From NCBI GenBank assembly GCA_023459495.1, contig JAEWTL010000029.1, positions 1-53,997 on the forward strand: 53,997 nucleotides of DNA. Direction: 5' to 3'. A model generated the notes under the pieces. It worked only from the letters and a program-made list of their open reading frames with translations, searched no databases and was not told the origin of the DNA. A program made the position numbers and the translations under genes. Shown here piece after piece: positions 40,865 through 48,278 of the stretch. Position 1 is the first letter of the stretch; each line of letters starts with the position of its first letter. This DNA comes from Bacillota bacterium. GTDB taxonomy: Bacteria; Bacillota; Clostridia; Christensenellales; SZUA-584.

Positions 40865-41958
40865 ACGTTGAACTTGAATAACGTGACGTCGCCGTCCTGC
40901 ATCACGTATTCCTTACCCTCCTGACGCACGAGGCCTTTGGCTTTGGCAGCCGCCATGCTGCCGCAGCTTTTCAGGTCGTCGAAGGCCACGATCTCGGCGC
41001 GAATGAAGCCGCGCTCAAAGTCCGTGTGGATCTTTCCCGCCGCGCCGGGCGCTTTGGTGCCGCGCGTGATCGTCCAGGCGCGCACCTCCTTCTCCCCCGC
41101 GGTCAAAAAGCTGATGAGCCCGAGCAGTGTATAACTCTTCTGCGCAAGCTGCCCCAGCGCGCTCTGTTCGATGCCCATCTCGCGCAAAAACTCATCGCGC
41201 TCGTCTGCGGGCAGCGCGGAGAGTTCTTCCTCTATTTTGGCGCTCAGCACCATGATGCCCGCACCCTGCGAAGCAGCCACCTTCTGCAGCGCCGCGGCCT
41301 GCGGAATATCGGCGATGTCCTTTGCGGCATCCTCCTCAGCGACGTTGGCAGCGTACAGCACCGGCTTGTCGGTCAAAAGGAACAGGTCGGACACGATCTC
41401 GCGCTCCGCCTCGTCTAAATCCATCGCGCCTGCGAACACGCCTTTTTCCAGGGCTTCCTTCACCTTGGCGAGCACGTCGCATTCGATCTTATATTTTTTG
41501 TCGCCCGATTTGATCATCTTCTCGGAGCGGGAATAGCGCTTATCTACGGTCTCGATGTCCGCGAATATCAGCTCGTAGTTAATGGTCTCCGCGTCGCGCA
41601 GGCTGTTGATACTGCCGTCCACGTGTGTTACGTTGCCGTCCTCGAAGCAGCGCACCACGTGCAGAATCGCGTCCACCTCGCGGATGTGCGACAGGAACTT
41701 GTTGCCGAGACCCTCGCCGCGGCTTGCGCCCTTCACGAGTCCCGCGATATCCACAAACTCCACGACAGCGGGTGTAAATTTGGCCGGGTGGTACAGATCG
41801 GCAAGCCAGTCCATGCGCGAATCCGGCACGGACACCACGCCCACATTGGGATCGATGGTGCAAAAAGGATAGTTTTCACTTGGGGCGCCTGCGCCCGTCA
41901 GCGCGTTGAACAGTGATGATTTGCCCACATTGGGCAGGCCTACGATACCTAACTTCAT
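40861..41958 (-). CDS. ychF: Redox-regulated ATPase YchF (Obg-like)
   Basis: TRAFAC-class ATPase linked to ribosomes and stress. G1 is GLPNVGKSS (7-15), G3 is DIAGL, and the altered G4 region (NVAEED) gives ATP over GTP preference. A coiled-coil arm and a C-terminal TGS domain (from about 280, ISFLTAGEKEVRAWTI...) follow. 365 residues. GAGG lies before the ATG. First gene of an operon with the lipoprotein; a consensus promoter lies at 41988-42016. Confidence 0.96.
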   Translation of the reverse strand: MKLGIVGLPNVGKSSLFNALTGAGAPSENYPFCTIDPNVGVVSVPDSRMDWLADLYHPAKFTPAVVEFVDIAGLVKGASRGEGLGNKFLSHIREVDAILHVVRCFEDGNVTHVDGSINSLRDAETINYELIFADIETVDKRYSRSEKMIKSGDKKYKIECDVLAKVKEALEKGVFAGAMDLDEAEREIVSDLFLLTDKPVLYAANVAEEDAAKDIADIPQAAALQKVAASQGAGIMVLSAKIEEELSALPADERDEFLREMGIEQSALGQLAQKSYTLLGLISFLTAGEKEVRAWTITRGTKAPGAAGKIHTDFERGFIRAEIVAFDDLKSCGSMAAAKAKGLVRQEGKEYVMQDGDVTLFKFNV

Positions 41959-41987
41959 GTTTTCCTCGCATGTATAATTGTCATGCT

Positions 41988-42016
41988 ATTATAGCGCCGA
42001 ATGCGGTTTAAATCAA
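41988..42016 (-). promoter_or_regulatory. ychF promoter
   Basis: On the minus strand: TTGATT (42011-42016), 17-bp spacer, perfect TATAAT (41988-41993). Confidence 0.75.
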
Positions 42017-42118
42017 CCGGCGGCAGCATACCTCAATTACAGGGGGAATCTGCGTTGGGGACAGAGATAAAAACCATTTGAGTAAAATCAATATTTTCCA
42101 TACATGGCTGCTCCGTTA

Positions 42119-42127
42119 TGGTATAAT
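42119..42127 (+). promoter_or_regulatory. Extended -10 promoter of the MFS gene
   Basis: TGG-TATAAT (-10 at 42122-42127) with CATACA as a poor -35. Transcription would start near 42133, excluding a start codon at 42078. Confidence 0.55.
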
Positions 42128-42200
42128 AGCCGTGCTTTGGTCACGGGCCGTCCAATATACTTTTGCCGTGAACAGCAAATATGCCCGGAGAAGCTGCCGA

Positions 42201-43520
42201 ATGAAGACAAAGCTTTGGAACAAAAACTTTACGCTCGCTTATGTGGGCATGATCATTTCGGCGATCGGTGGCGTGGGGCTGAATCTTGCCATCAGTGTGG
42301 TTGTGTTTCAGGAAACGAAATCGACCATTCTCTCCGCGGTATTCACGCTGCTTTCCATGATTCCGCAGTTCGTGCTGCCGCTGGTGATGGGGCCAATTAT
42401 CGATCGGAAGAACCCGCTTAAGGTGTTGGTGACCAATGAAATCATCTTAGCCTTTATCTTTTTTGCAGCGGCCTTCGCCTCCTGGAAAGTTGGCTTCAAT
42501 TACGGCATGTATGCGGCATTTTCCGTTCTCATCAGCGGCTTCGAGGTAGTTTCAATGCTTGCCGGGTCCAGCGTTATCCCGCAAATCATGTCCAAAGAGC
42601 ATTATGTAAAGGGCAACGCCGCGATCAACGTCATCTACCCGCTTTGCAGCGTGCTCATCACGCCTGTGGCGATGCTGCTCTTCAACCGATTCGGGTTCCC
42701 GCTGATTCTCGCGGCATACGGTGTAACCAGCCTCATTGACGCTTCGCTGGAGAGCAGGATCAAGGCCAAGTTCGAGTACATTGAAAAGAAAAGCGAGGGA
42801 CTGGCGGATTACGTTAAAGACTTAAAGGAAGGCTTCCGGTACTTTAAGAACGACCGGGCTGTGTTCGCGGTTTTCTTATGCTTTACGCTAGTGATGTTTG
42901 CGGACTCGTCCAGCAGCGTGCTGCTCTATCCGTTCTTTGAACGCAGCGCAACTTTGTCCGACCAGCAGTACGCGCTATTGAATTCCATCCGCAGTGCCGG
43001 ATATCTGCTCGGCGGATTCCTGCACTATTTCATCAAAATACCGGATAGCAAGCGCTACCGAATCGCCGTCGCCGTCTACTTTGTCTTTGTGCTGCTCGAT
43101 TCCACGGTGTTCTTCATGCCGTACTGGATGATGTGCGCGAGCCGGTTTTTGCTGGGCGTGCTGGGTATGAACAGCGCCAACATCCGCGTCAGTGCGATTC
43201 AGGCGCATGTCCCCAATACCTACCGAGCCAAGCTCAACGCATTCTTCTCCATACTGGTTACGGCCGCCTCGATGATCGGTACGCCTATCGTGGGTGCGCT
43301 GGGAGAATTCCTGCCGTACGGCATTATTCAGGTGGGGTTCCAGATGGCGTATTTGGTTGGCATCCTCGTCTTTATTCTGCCGCCCAAAAACAATGTGCGG
43401 GAGCTCTACAACTATAGCACACAGTGCGAGCCGCCGGCTTTGCCCGCCGTAGATATGCAGGAAGGCGATGGGCAGCATACCGAAAGTATGCAAGCCGCCT
43501 GCGATACGCAGGACACATAA
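42201..43520 (+). CDS. Major facilitator superfamily transporter (MFS_3/enterobactin exporter-like)
   Basis: A 439-residue protein with about 11-12 hydrophobic segments and the MFS loop 2-3 motif as GPIIDRKNPLKVLV near residue 62. Overall it resembles the EntS/MacB-like DHA3 group of drug or siderophore exporters. The 40-residue C-terminal tail is hydrophilic. Start ATG 42201 (MKTKLWNKNF) has GGAG at some distance; the longer frame crosses the promoter. Transcribed alone; convergent to the MATE gene 46 nt on. Substrate unknown. Confidence 0.85.
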   Translation: MKTKLWNKNFTLAYVGMIISAIGGVGLNLAISVVVFQETKSTILSAVFTLLSMIPQFVLPLVMGPIIDRKNPLKVLVTNEIILAFIFFAAAFASWKVGFNYGMYAAFSVLISGFEVVSMLAGSSVIPQIMSKEHYVKGNAAINVIYPLCSVLITPVAMLLFNRFGFPLILAAYGVTSLIDASLESRIKAKFEYIEKKSEGLADYVKDLKEGFRYFKNDRAVFAVFLCFTLVMFADSSSSVLLYPFFERSATLSDQQYALLNSIRSAGYLLGGFLHYFIKIPDSKRYRIAVAVYFVFVLLDSTVFFMPYWMMCASRFLLGVLGMNSANIRVSAIQAHVPNTYRAKLNAFFSILVTAASMIGTPIVGALGEFLPYGIIQVGFQMAYLVGILVFILPPKNNVRELYNYSTQCEPPALPAVDMQEGDGQHTESMQAACDTQDT

Positions 43521-43566
43521 AGGATGGGTGAAAAGGCGGTTAGCGTAATTGCAATCGTGGAGCCCG

Positions 43567-44991
43567 TTATTCAAGTTGCAAAACTTCCTTCCCCGGAATG
43601 GTGCTTATTCCCGGCAGCGTACCGTCTGCTTCGAGCGCCTTCATCGCCTTTTTGAATTGCATTGCAAAGAGAATTGCCGTAAACGTCACCGCGAGGATAT
43701 CGGCGACGGGCTCGGACGCATAGATGGCGGTCGTCGGGTCAGTGCTGAACAATCTCGGCATGATATAGATAAGCGGGATAAGCAGCACAAATTTGCGGAT
43801 TACGGCGACGAATATGGACGCCTTGGCGTTGCCGATAGCGATGAATATCATCTGGCAGGCCATCTGGATGCCAAAGATAAGCAGTACTGCGAAATAGACG
43901 CGCATCGCGGCGGATGAGAATGCCGCGAGTGTCGCGTCGGTCGTGAATATGCCTACGAATACCCGAGGCAACAGCATGATGAGCGCCCACAGCGCGGCGG
44001 AATAGATAAGGCTGACGCGAAGCAGCAGCCGGAAGGTCTGCTTCACTCGCGGGGCATTTTTCGCACCGAAGTTATAGCTCGCGATGGGCTGTGCACCCTG
44101 GCCCAACCCCTGCAGCGGCAGCATGGCAAACTGCATCACGCTCGTCAGTATGGTCATTGCCCCCACCGCGATATCGCCGCCGTAGTGCAGCAGCGACGAG
44201 TTGTAGCACACCGCGATGACGCTTTCGCTCGCAATCATGATGAAAGGCGCGAGCCCCAGCGCAAGGCAGGGCAGCAGGATCTTCGGAGCGAGGCGGATGG
44301 TGGAGGTCTTCAGCTTCAGCAGCGTTTTGCGCCCAAAAAGGAAGGACAAAACCCACACGCAGGAAACCGCCTGCGAGATGATGGTGGCGAGCGCCGCGCC
44401 GCGGACGCCCATATTGAACACGTAGATGAATATGGGATCGAGCGCGATATTGCACAGCGCCCCGATCAGCACCGTGCGCATACTGATCTTTGCAAAGCCC
44501 TGCGCGGTGATAAAGGCGTTCATTCCAAGCGTGAGCTGCACGAACAGGGTGCCGACGGCGTAGATATTCATGTAGTCCGTGGAAAATCCGATGGTATTTT
44601 CGCTCGCGCCGAAAGCCAGCAGGAAATCCCGGTTCCATATGAGCAGGGCCGCTGTCAGCAGGGCAGAAATGATGAGCTGGAACAAAAAGCAATTGCCCAG
44701 CGTTTTTTCCGCGGAGGCGTTATCGCCCCGGCCCATAAAAATGGATGCACGCGGGGCCCCGCCAGAAGCAACGAGCGCTGCAAACGCCGTTACGATCATG
44801 ATGACGGGCAGGCAGACGCCTACGCCGGTAAGCGCCAGCGCGCCGTCCTGCGGCATGTGGCCGATATAGATGCGGTCTACAATGTTGTAGAGCATGTTGA
44901 TCAGCTGTGCAACCACTGTGGGGATTGCCAGTCTGCGTAACAGCTTGCCTATGGGCTCTGTGCCAAGAAAATCGTTGCTTTGCAATTCCAT
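43567..44991 (-). CDS. MATE-family multidrug efflux protein (MepA-like)
   Basis: A 474-residue Na+- or H+-coupled antiporter with 12 predicted membrane segments in two halves. The N-terminal LLRRLAIPTVVAQLINMLYNIVDRIYIGH and the second-half GLGQGAQPIASYNFGAKN are typical of MATE/NorM-MepA proteins. It follows its likely repressor marR by 6 nt, as in the mepRA operon of Staphylococcus. The Shine-Dalgarno AAGGGG overlaps the marR end. Drug range unknown. Confidence 0.93.
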   Translation of the reverse strand: MELQSNDFLGTEPIGKLLRRLAIPTVVAQLINMLYNIVDRIYIGHMPQDGALALTGVGVCLPVIMIVTAFAALVASGGAPRASIFMGRGDNASAEKTLGNCFLFQLIISALLTAALLIWNRDFLLAFGASENTIGFSTDYMNIYAVGTLFVQLTLGMNAFITAQGFAKISMRTVLIGALCNIALDPIFIYVFNMGVRGAALATIISQAVSCVWVLSFLFGRKTLLKLKTSTIRLAPKILLPCLALGLAPFIMIASESVIAVCYNSSLLHYGGDIAVGAMTILTSVMQFAMLPLQGLGQGAQPIASYNFGAKNAPRVKQTFRLLLRVSLIYSAALWALIMLLPRVFVGIFTTDATLAAFSSAAMRVYFAVLLIFGIQMACQMIFIAIGNAKASIFVAVIRKFVLLIPLIYIMPRLFSTDPTTAIYASEPVADILAVTFTAILFAMQFKKAMKALEADGTLPGISTIPGKEVLQLE

Positions 44992-44997
44992 GAATGC

Positions 44998-45438
44998 TTA
45001 CCCCTTATTGATTCCTTCCAGTGCGTTTTGCGCGATGCGCGCGTTCATTGCCTCATACAGCGCCAGCTCTTCTGGCTCAAAGCCGCTGAAAAGCTGTGCG
45101 GTAAACGCTTGCTGCATTGCGGCGATATCCGGCGTTATCTTCTTTGCCTCCGCTGTCAGCTTTAAATGGATGAGCCTCCGGTCGTTTTTATCCTGTATAC
45201 GCAGCAGCAGCCCGCTTTGTATCAGCGTCTCCACCGCCTTGGATACGTTGGCTTTGGGAAGCATACGCAGTTCCACGATGTCCTTCGCAGTGTCTCTGTC
45301 CGGGTTGTTGTTAAGAAACATCAGGACACTTAGTCCCATCTGCGAAAGGCTTAATTTTTTGCAAACGCTATCGCTGTACATCTCAAAAAGACGCTTTACA
45401 GCATGGACCTGTTGCAACAATTCTCCTGCTGCGATCAT
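44998..45438 (-). CDS. MarR-family transcriptional regulator
   Basis: A 146-residue winged-helix dimer repressor. The wHTH spans about 25-100 with LRMLPKANVSKAVETLIQSGLLLRIQDKNDRRLIHLKLT split into recognition helix and wing (DKNDRR). Start ATG 45438 (MIAAGELLQQ) has GGAGG 5 nt upstream; a start 9 codons earlier would fall inside the operator. It precedes the MATE gene in one operon and almost surely binds the palindromes at 45456-45485 to repress both. Confidence 0.92.
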   Translation of the reverse strand: MIAAGELLQQVHAVKRLFEMYSDSVCKKLSLSQMGLSVLMFLNNNPDRDTAKDIVELRMLPKANVSKAVETLIQSGLLLRIQDKNDRRLIHLKLTAEAKKITPDIAAMQQAFTAQLFSGFEPEELALYEAMNARIAQNALEGINKG

Positions 45439-45455
45439 GGTTTCCTCCAAAAAAA

Positions 45456-45514
45456 GTTTATGCATAAACAGTTTACTTATAAACTAATTATATACTCCGG
45501 CAGGATGGTGTCAA
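45456..45514 (-). promoter_or_regulatory. marR-MATE promoter with two palindromic operators
   Basis: On the minus strand: TTGACA (45509-45514), 16-bp spacer, TATAAT (45487-45492), both perfect. Just downstream are AGTTTA-N4-TAAACT (45470-45485) and the perfect 14-bp palindrome GTTTATGCATAAAC (45456-45469), abutting and covering the start of transcription and the leader. Confidence 0.85.
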
Positions 45515-45547
45515 TATGTTTTCGATTTGCCAGTCTGAAATTCGCGG

Positions 45548-45576
45548 TTGTGCGCAGAAGTCAACGGGTGTAAAAT
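45548..45576 (+). promoter_or_regulatory. Promoter of the homocysteine cluster
   Basis: TTGTGC (45548-45553), 17-bp spacer, TAAAAT (45571-45576). The leader of about 60 nt has no recognised SAM riboswitch or T-box. A partial duplication (GTGCGCAGAAGTCAACGG, 45550-45567, and GTGCAGAAAAGCCAACGG, 45591-45608) is of unknown meaning. Confidence 0.5.
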
Positions 45577-45640
45577 ATCATAATAATTATGTGCAGAAAA
45601 GCCAACGGCGGCTTGATATACAGTTTGGAGGGGTTTAGCG

Positions 45641-46798
45641 GTGACAAGGACGATCGAGGAGATCAATGAGAAACTAAAAAGCGGAAAAGCAGTGGTGTTT
45701 ACTGCCGAAGAGGCTGTAAAGATGGCCGCGGAGCAGGGCGTAAAGAAATGCGCTGAGAAGATCGACGTCGTAACAGCGGCGACGTTCGGCGCGATGTGCT
45801 CGTCCGGGGCGGTACTCAACTTCGGCCATTCGGAGCCGCCCATCCGCATGAGCGAAATCACGCTGAACGGCGTGGAAGCATACGGCGGCCTCGCCGCGGT
45901 GGATACCTACATCGGCGCAACGCAGCCCGGCAAGCTCACGGGTATCGAGTATGGCGGTGCGCATGTGATCGAGGACCTGATCGCGGGCAAGGAGATTTCG
46001 CTGCACGCGACCTCCGCAGGTACGGACTGCTATGCGCGCAAGGAGATCAACACCAAGGTGAAGCTGTCCGATCTCAATCAGGCGTATATGTTTAACCCGC
46101 GCAACGCGTACCAGAACTATGGCGCGGCGACCAACACGACGAACAAGACCAAGCGGACCTACATGGGCACGCTGCTGCCCGGCATGGGTAACGTGACCTA
46201 TTCCACGGCGGGCGAGCTTTCCCCGCTGCTGAAGGACCCGAAGCTGCGCACCATCGGTATCGGCACGCGCATATTACTGGGCGGCGGCGAAGGCTATGTG
46301 GTGTATGAAGGCACGCAGGCCGTCAACAACGCCAAAGAGCTCGAGAACGGCGATATGCACTATGCGGGCTATACGCTCGCGGTCATGGGCGATTTGAAGG
46401 GCATGAGCACCGAGTATATCCGCGCCGCTACGTTCGACGGCTATGGTGTATCCATGTACGTGGGTATCGGCGTGCCGCTTCCTGTCATCGACGAGGACAT
46501 GATGGCTGACCTTGCGGTAAGCAACGAGCATCTCTACACATACGTTTACGATTATGGCGAGAGCACGCGCAGCAAAAGGGCGCTCGCACGCGTAACATAC
46601 GCGCAGCTGCGCTCCGGCGAGGTGGAGGTCGAAGGCAAAAAGATCAGCACCGCACCGCTTTCCAGCCTTGTTAAAGCGCGCAAGATCGCTGCGGAGCTCA
46701 AAGCGAAGCTGCTGGACGGTTCGTTCGTGATGACGCAGCCCGCCGCAGGCCTGCCGTACCATGCCAGCATCAACTCGCTCAAATCGGAGGACAAATAA
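45641..46798 (+). CDS. Homocysteine biosynthesis protein (HcyBio, DUF39)
   Basis: COG1900 family. In methanogens and other anaerobes these proteins take part in direct sulfide incorporation into aspartate semialdehyde to give homocysteine. The two cysteines expected to carry a persulfide are C53 (GAMCSSGAVLNFGH) and C130 (AGTDCYARKE). Length 385, without the C-terminal CBS pair seen in some archaeal forms. Start GTG 45641, with GGAGGGG 8-9 nt upstream. First of three clustered genes with NIL-ferredoxin and UPF0280, a grouping known for this pathway. Biochemical role here is inferred. Confidence 0.9.
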   Translation: MTRTIEEINEKLKSGKAVVFTAEEAVKMAAEQGVKKCAEKIDVVTAATFGAMCSSGAVLNFGHSEPPIRMSEITLNGVEAYGGLAAVDTYIGATQPGKLTGIEYGGAHVIEDLIAGKEISLHATSAGTDCYARKEINTKVKLSDLNQAYMFNPRNAYQNYGAATNTTNKTKRTYMGTLLPGMGNVTYSTAGELSPLLKDPKLRTIGIGTRILLGGGEGYVVYEGTQAVNNAKELENGDMHYAGYTLAVMGDLKGMSTEYIRAATFDGYGVSMYVGIGVPLPVIDEDMMADLAVSNEHLYTYVYDYGESTRSKRALARVTYAQLRSGEVEVEGKKISTAPLSSLVKARKIAAELKAKLLDGSFVMTQPAAGLPYHASINSLKSEDK

Positions 46799-46799
46799 G

Positions 46800-47225
46800 A
46801 TGGACGAGAAACGCATCAAAGTTGGGCTGGAGTTCCCCCCGGAAAAAGCGGATCAGCCGATTGTAACGCAGCTCGTGCGCTGCGGTCTTACGTTTAACAT
46901 ATTGCGGGCCTATATTTCGCCCGGCAAAAAGGGCTACATGATCCTGGAGTTGGTGGGGACCAACGAGGGCATCAGCGACGCCATCGGATATCTGGAGCAG
47001 TTCGGCATCACGGTGCGGGTCTACACCGACAGCGTGATCCACTATGAGGAGAAGTGCATCCATTGCGGTGCCTGCACGGCGGTTTGCCCCTCGGGCGCGC
47101 TCGAGATGGACCCGGAAACCTGGGAGCTCAAATTCAAGATGGACGAATGCCTGCTCTGCGGGCACTGCGTGAAGGCTTGCCCTGTGCGCGCAATCAAAAG
47201 CTTCGACGATGAAATGGTCTTCTGA
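46800..47225 (+). CDS. NIL-domain 4Fe-4S ferredoxin (homocysteine cluster partner)
   Basis: A 141-residue protein: an N-terminal NIL domain (about 5-80), then two 4Fe-4S motifs, CIHCGACTAVCP and CLLCGHCVKACP. In anaerobes this fusion accompanies HcyBio and is thought to supply electrons or handle sulfur for homocysteine formation. GGAGG lies 9 nt before ATG 46800, and the gene begins 1 nt after hcyBio ends. Its last 17 nt overlap the likely start of the UPF0280 gene. Confidence 0.92.
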   Translation: MDEKRIKVGLEFPPEKADQPIVTQLVRCGLTFNILRAYISPGKKGYMILELVGTNEGISDAIGYLEQFGITVRVYTDSVIHYEEKCIHCGACTAVCPSGALEMDPETWELKFKMDECLLCGHCVKACPVRAIKSFDDEMVF

Positions 47226-48033
47226 CGATACCCCAAGAAGCTCCGCTTCTCGGGGACCCCGGGATTCCACCCCAGAAAGCTCCGCTTTCCAGGGACCCCG
47301 GGACATATCCAAAGATTATTCTAACCGGGAAGCCTATCGGCGGCGCGTGGAGACGCAGCTTGTGCAGTGGCGCACCGCTTTTCAGGACACCGAGCTTTTT
47401 ATCTGTGCCGAAACGCTGCTGGAAACGCAGGCTATGGACGCGGTTTCCGCGTTGCGGCGCGAGCTGGACGCGTACATCGCGTTGCAGCCAGAATTTTTAA
47501 CCAGCCTATCCCCCATCGAACCGTTGCCGGACGCGCCGGATGTGGCGGCGGCCATGTGCCGCGCAGGCAAGGCTGCGGGCGTGGGCCCCATGGCGGCGGT
47601 GGCGGGCGCGTTTGCCGCGCATGTCGGGCAGGCGCTGCTGCAATTTTCGCCTCAGGTGATTGTGGAAAACGGCGGCGACATCTGGATGAAAACCGGCGGG
47701 CAAAGCACCGTCGCGGTATACGCGGGAAACAGTCCACTCAGCATGAAGGTTGGCATCGTTGTGGACGCAACGCGACCCATATCGGTATGCACCTCGTCCG
47801 GCACTGTAGGCCCGTCACTCAGCTTTGGAAAGGCGGATGCGGCGGTGGTGGTATCCCATGACGCATACCTCGCGGACGCGTGCGCTACGCGGCTCGGCAA
47901 CGAGATCAAAGCAGCAGACGATATCGCGGCGGCGGTGGAGCTGATCAGCGGCATCCCCGGCGTCGTCGGCGCGCTGGCTGCCCTTGGCGAAGCGTGCGGC
48001 GCAGCGGGAAATATTGAACTCAAGGCGCTTTAG
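47209..48033 (+). CDS. UPF0280-family (ApbE-like fold) protein with in-frame repeat at its N-terminus
   Basis: COG2122 protein, found with HcyBio and NIL-ferredoxin and shown in methanogens to support homocysteine synthesis. From about residue 45 (AYRRRVETQLVQWRTAFQDTELFICAETL) the family sequence is clear, including MCRAGKAAGVGPMAAVAGAFAAHVG, VENGGDIW and CTSSGTVGPSLSFGKADAAVVV. The first 40 residues are not family sequence: they come from two copies of a palindromic repeat (47230-47303). ATG 47209 overlaps the ferredoxin gene by 17 nt and has no good Shine-Dalgarno. The only other in-frame start is GTG 47347, which also lacks one and would remove conserved residues. Confidence 0.85.
   Translation: MKWSSDDTPRSSASRGPRDSTPESSAFQGPRDISKDYSNREAYRRRVETQLVQWRTAFQDTELFICAETLLETQAMDAVSALRRELDAYIALQPEFLTSLSPIEPLPDAPDVAAAMCRAGKAAGVGPMAAVAGAFAAHVGQALLQFSPQVIVENGGDIWMKTGGQSTVAVYAGNSPLSMKVGIVVDATRPISVCTSSGTVGPSLSFGKADAAVVVSHDAYLADACATRLGNEIKAADDIAAAVELISGIPGVVGALAALGEACGAAGNIELKAL
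47230..47303 (+). repeat. Two tandem copies of a 35-nt palindromic module inside a coding sequence
   Basis: Copies at 47230-47264 and 47269-47303, repeating every 39 nt (13 codons). Each has ACCCC-7 nt-TCC-7 nt complement-GGG and the shared tail ACCCCGGGA. The module is related to 26468-26495 and, reversed, 40190-40222. In frame it encodes TPRSSASRGPRDS then TPESSAFQGPRDI. Confidence 0.85.
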
Positions 48034-48057
48034 CATTATTGATGACAGACCTATTAC

Positions 48058-48103
48058 AAGGGCGCTGCCCTCGTGCTCTCGCCAAAGGGACCAGTCCCTT
48101 TGG
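48058..48103 (-). repeat. Palindromic repeat pair E1
   Basis: AAGGGC-GCT-GCCCTC (48058-48072) and CCAAAGGGAC-CA-GTCCCTTTGG (48082-48103). With the GCTCTCG linker this is the reverse complement of 190-237 in cluster A. Confidence 0.8.
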
Positions 48104-48115
48104 AATTGCGGCTCC

Positions 48116-48203
48116 GCGAAACGCCCTGTTCAGGGCGTTTCGCATAATGGGATTCTTAAGGGATATTATCCCTTAAGCGGTGGCTTGGAGGCGGAGCCTC
48201 CAA
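48116..48203 (+). repeat. Composite palindromic repeat E2
   Basis: GCGAAACGCCCTG/CAGGGCGTTTCGC (48116-48143, 13-bp perfect), CTTAAGGGAT-ATT-ATCCCTTAAG... read as a 10-bp stem (48155-48177), and TTGGAGGC-GGA-GCCTCCAA (48185-48203), with the same linkers as composite C. The whole 48034-48278 gap consists of E1, E2 and the tsaC promoter. Confidence 0.85.
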
Positions 48204-48241
48204 GGAACAGTGCCTCAAACACGTGTACCTTCTGGGAAAAG

Positions 48242-48270
48242 TTGATTTTTTACACTTTCCGATGTACAAT
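48242..48270 (+). promoter_or_regulatory. Promoter giving a leaderless tsaC transcript
   Basis: TTGATT (48242-48247), 17-bp spacer, TACAAT (48265-48270). The expected transcript start is at 48277-48279, that is at or 1-2 nt before the ATG at 48279. Confidence 0.65.
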
Positions 48271-48278
48271 ACAGTGCA

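Noticed and set aside
45515..45640. SAM riboswitch or T-box before the homocysteine cluster
   Set aside because: No conserved core of either class is visible and the predicted leader is only about 60 nt.
47230..47303. Two-copy repeat as a CRISPR array
   Set aside because: The spacing is 4 nt, copies are self-complementary and in frame, and no cas genes are near.
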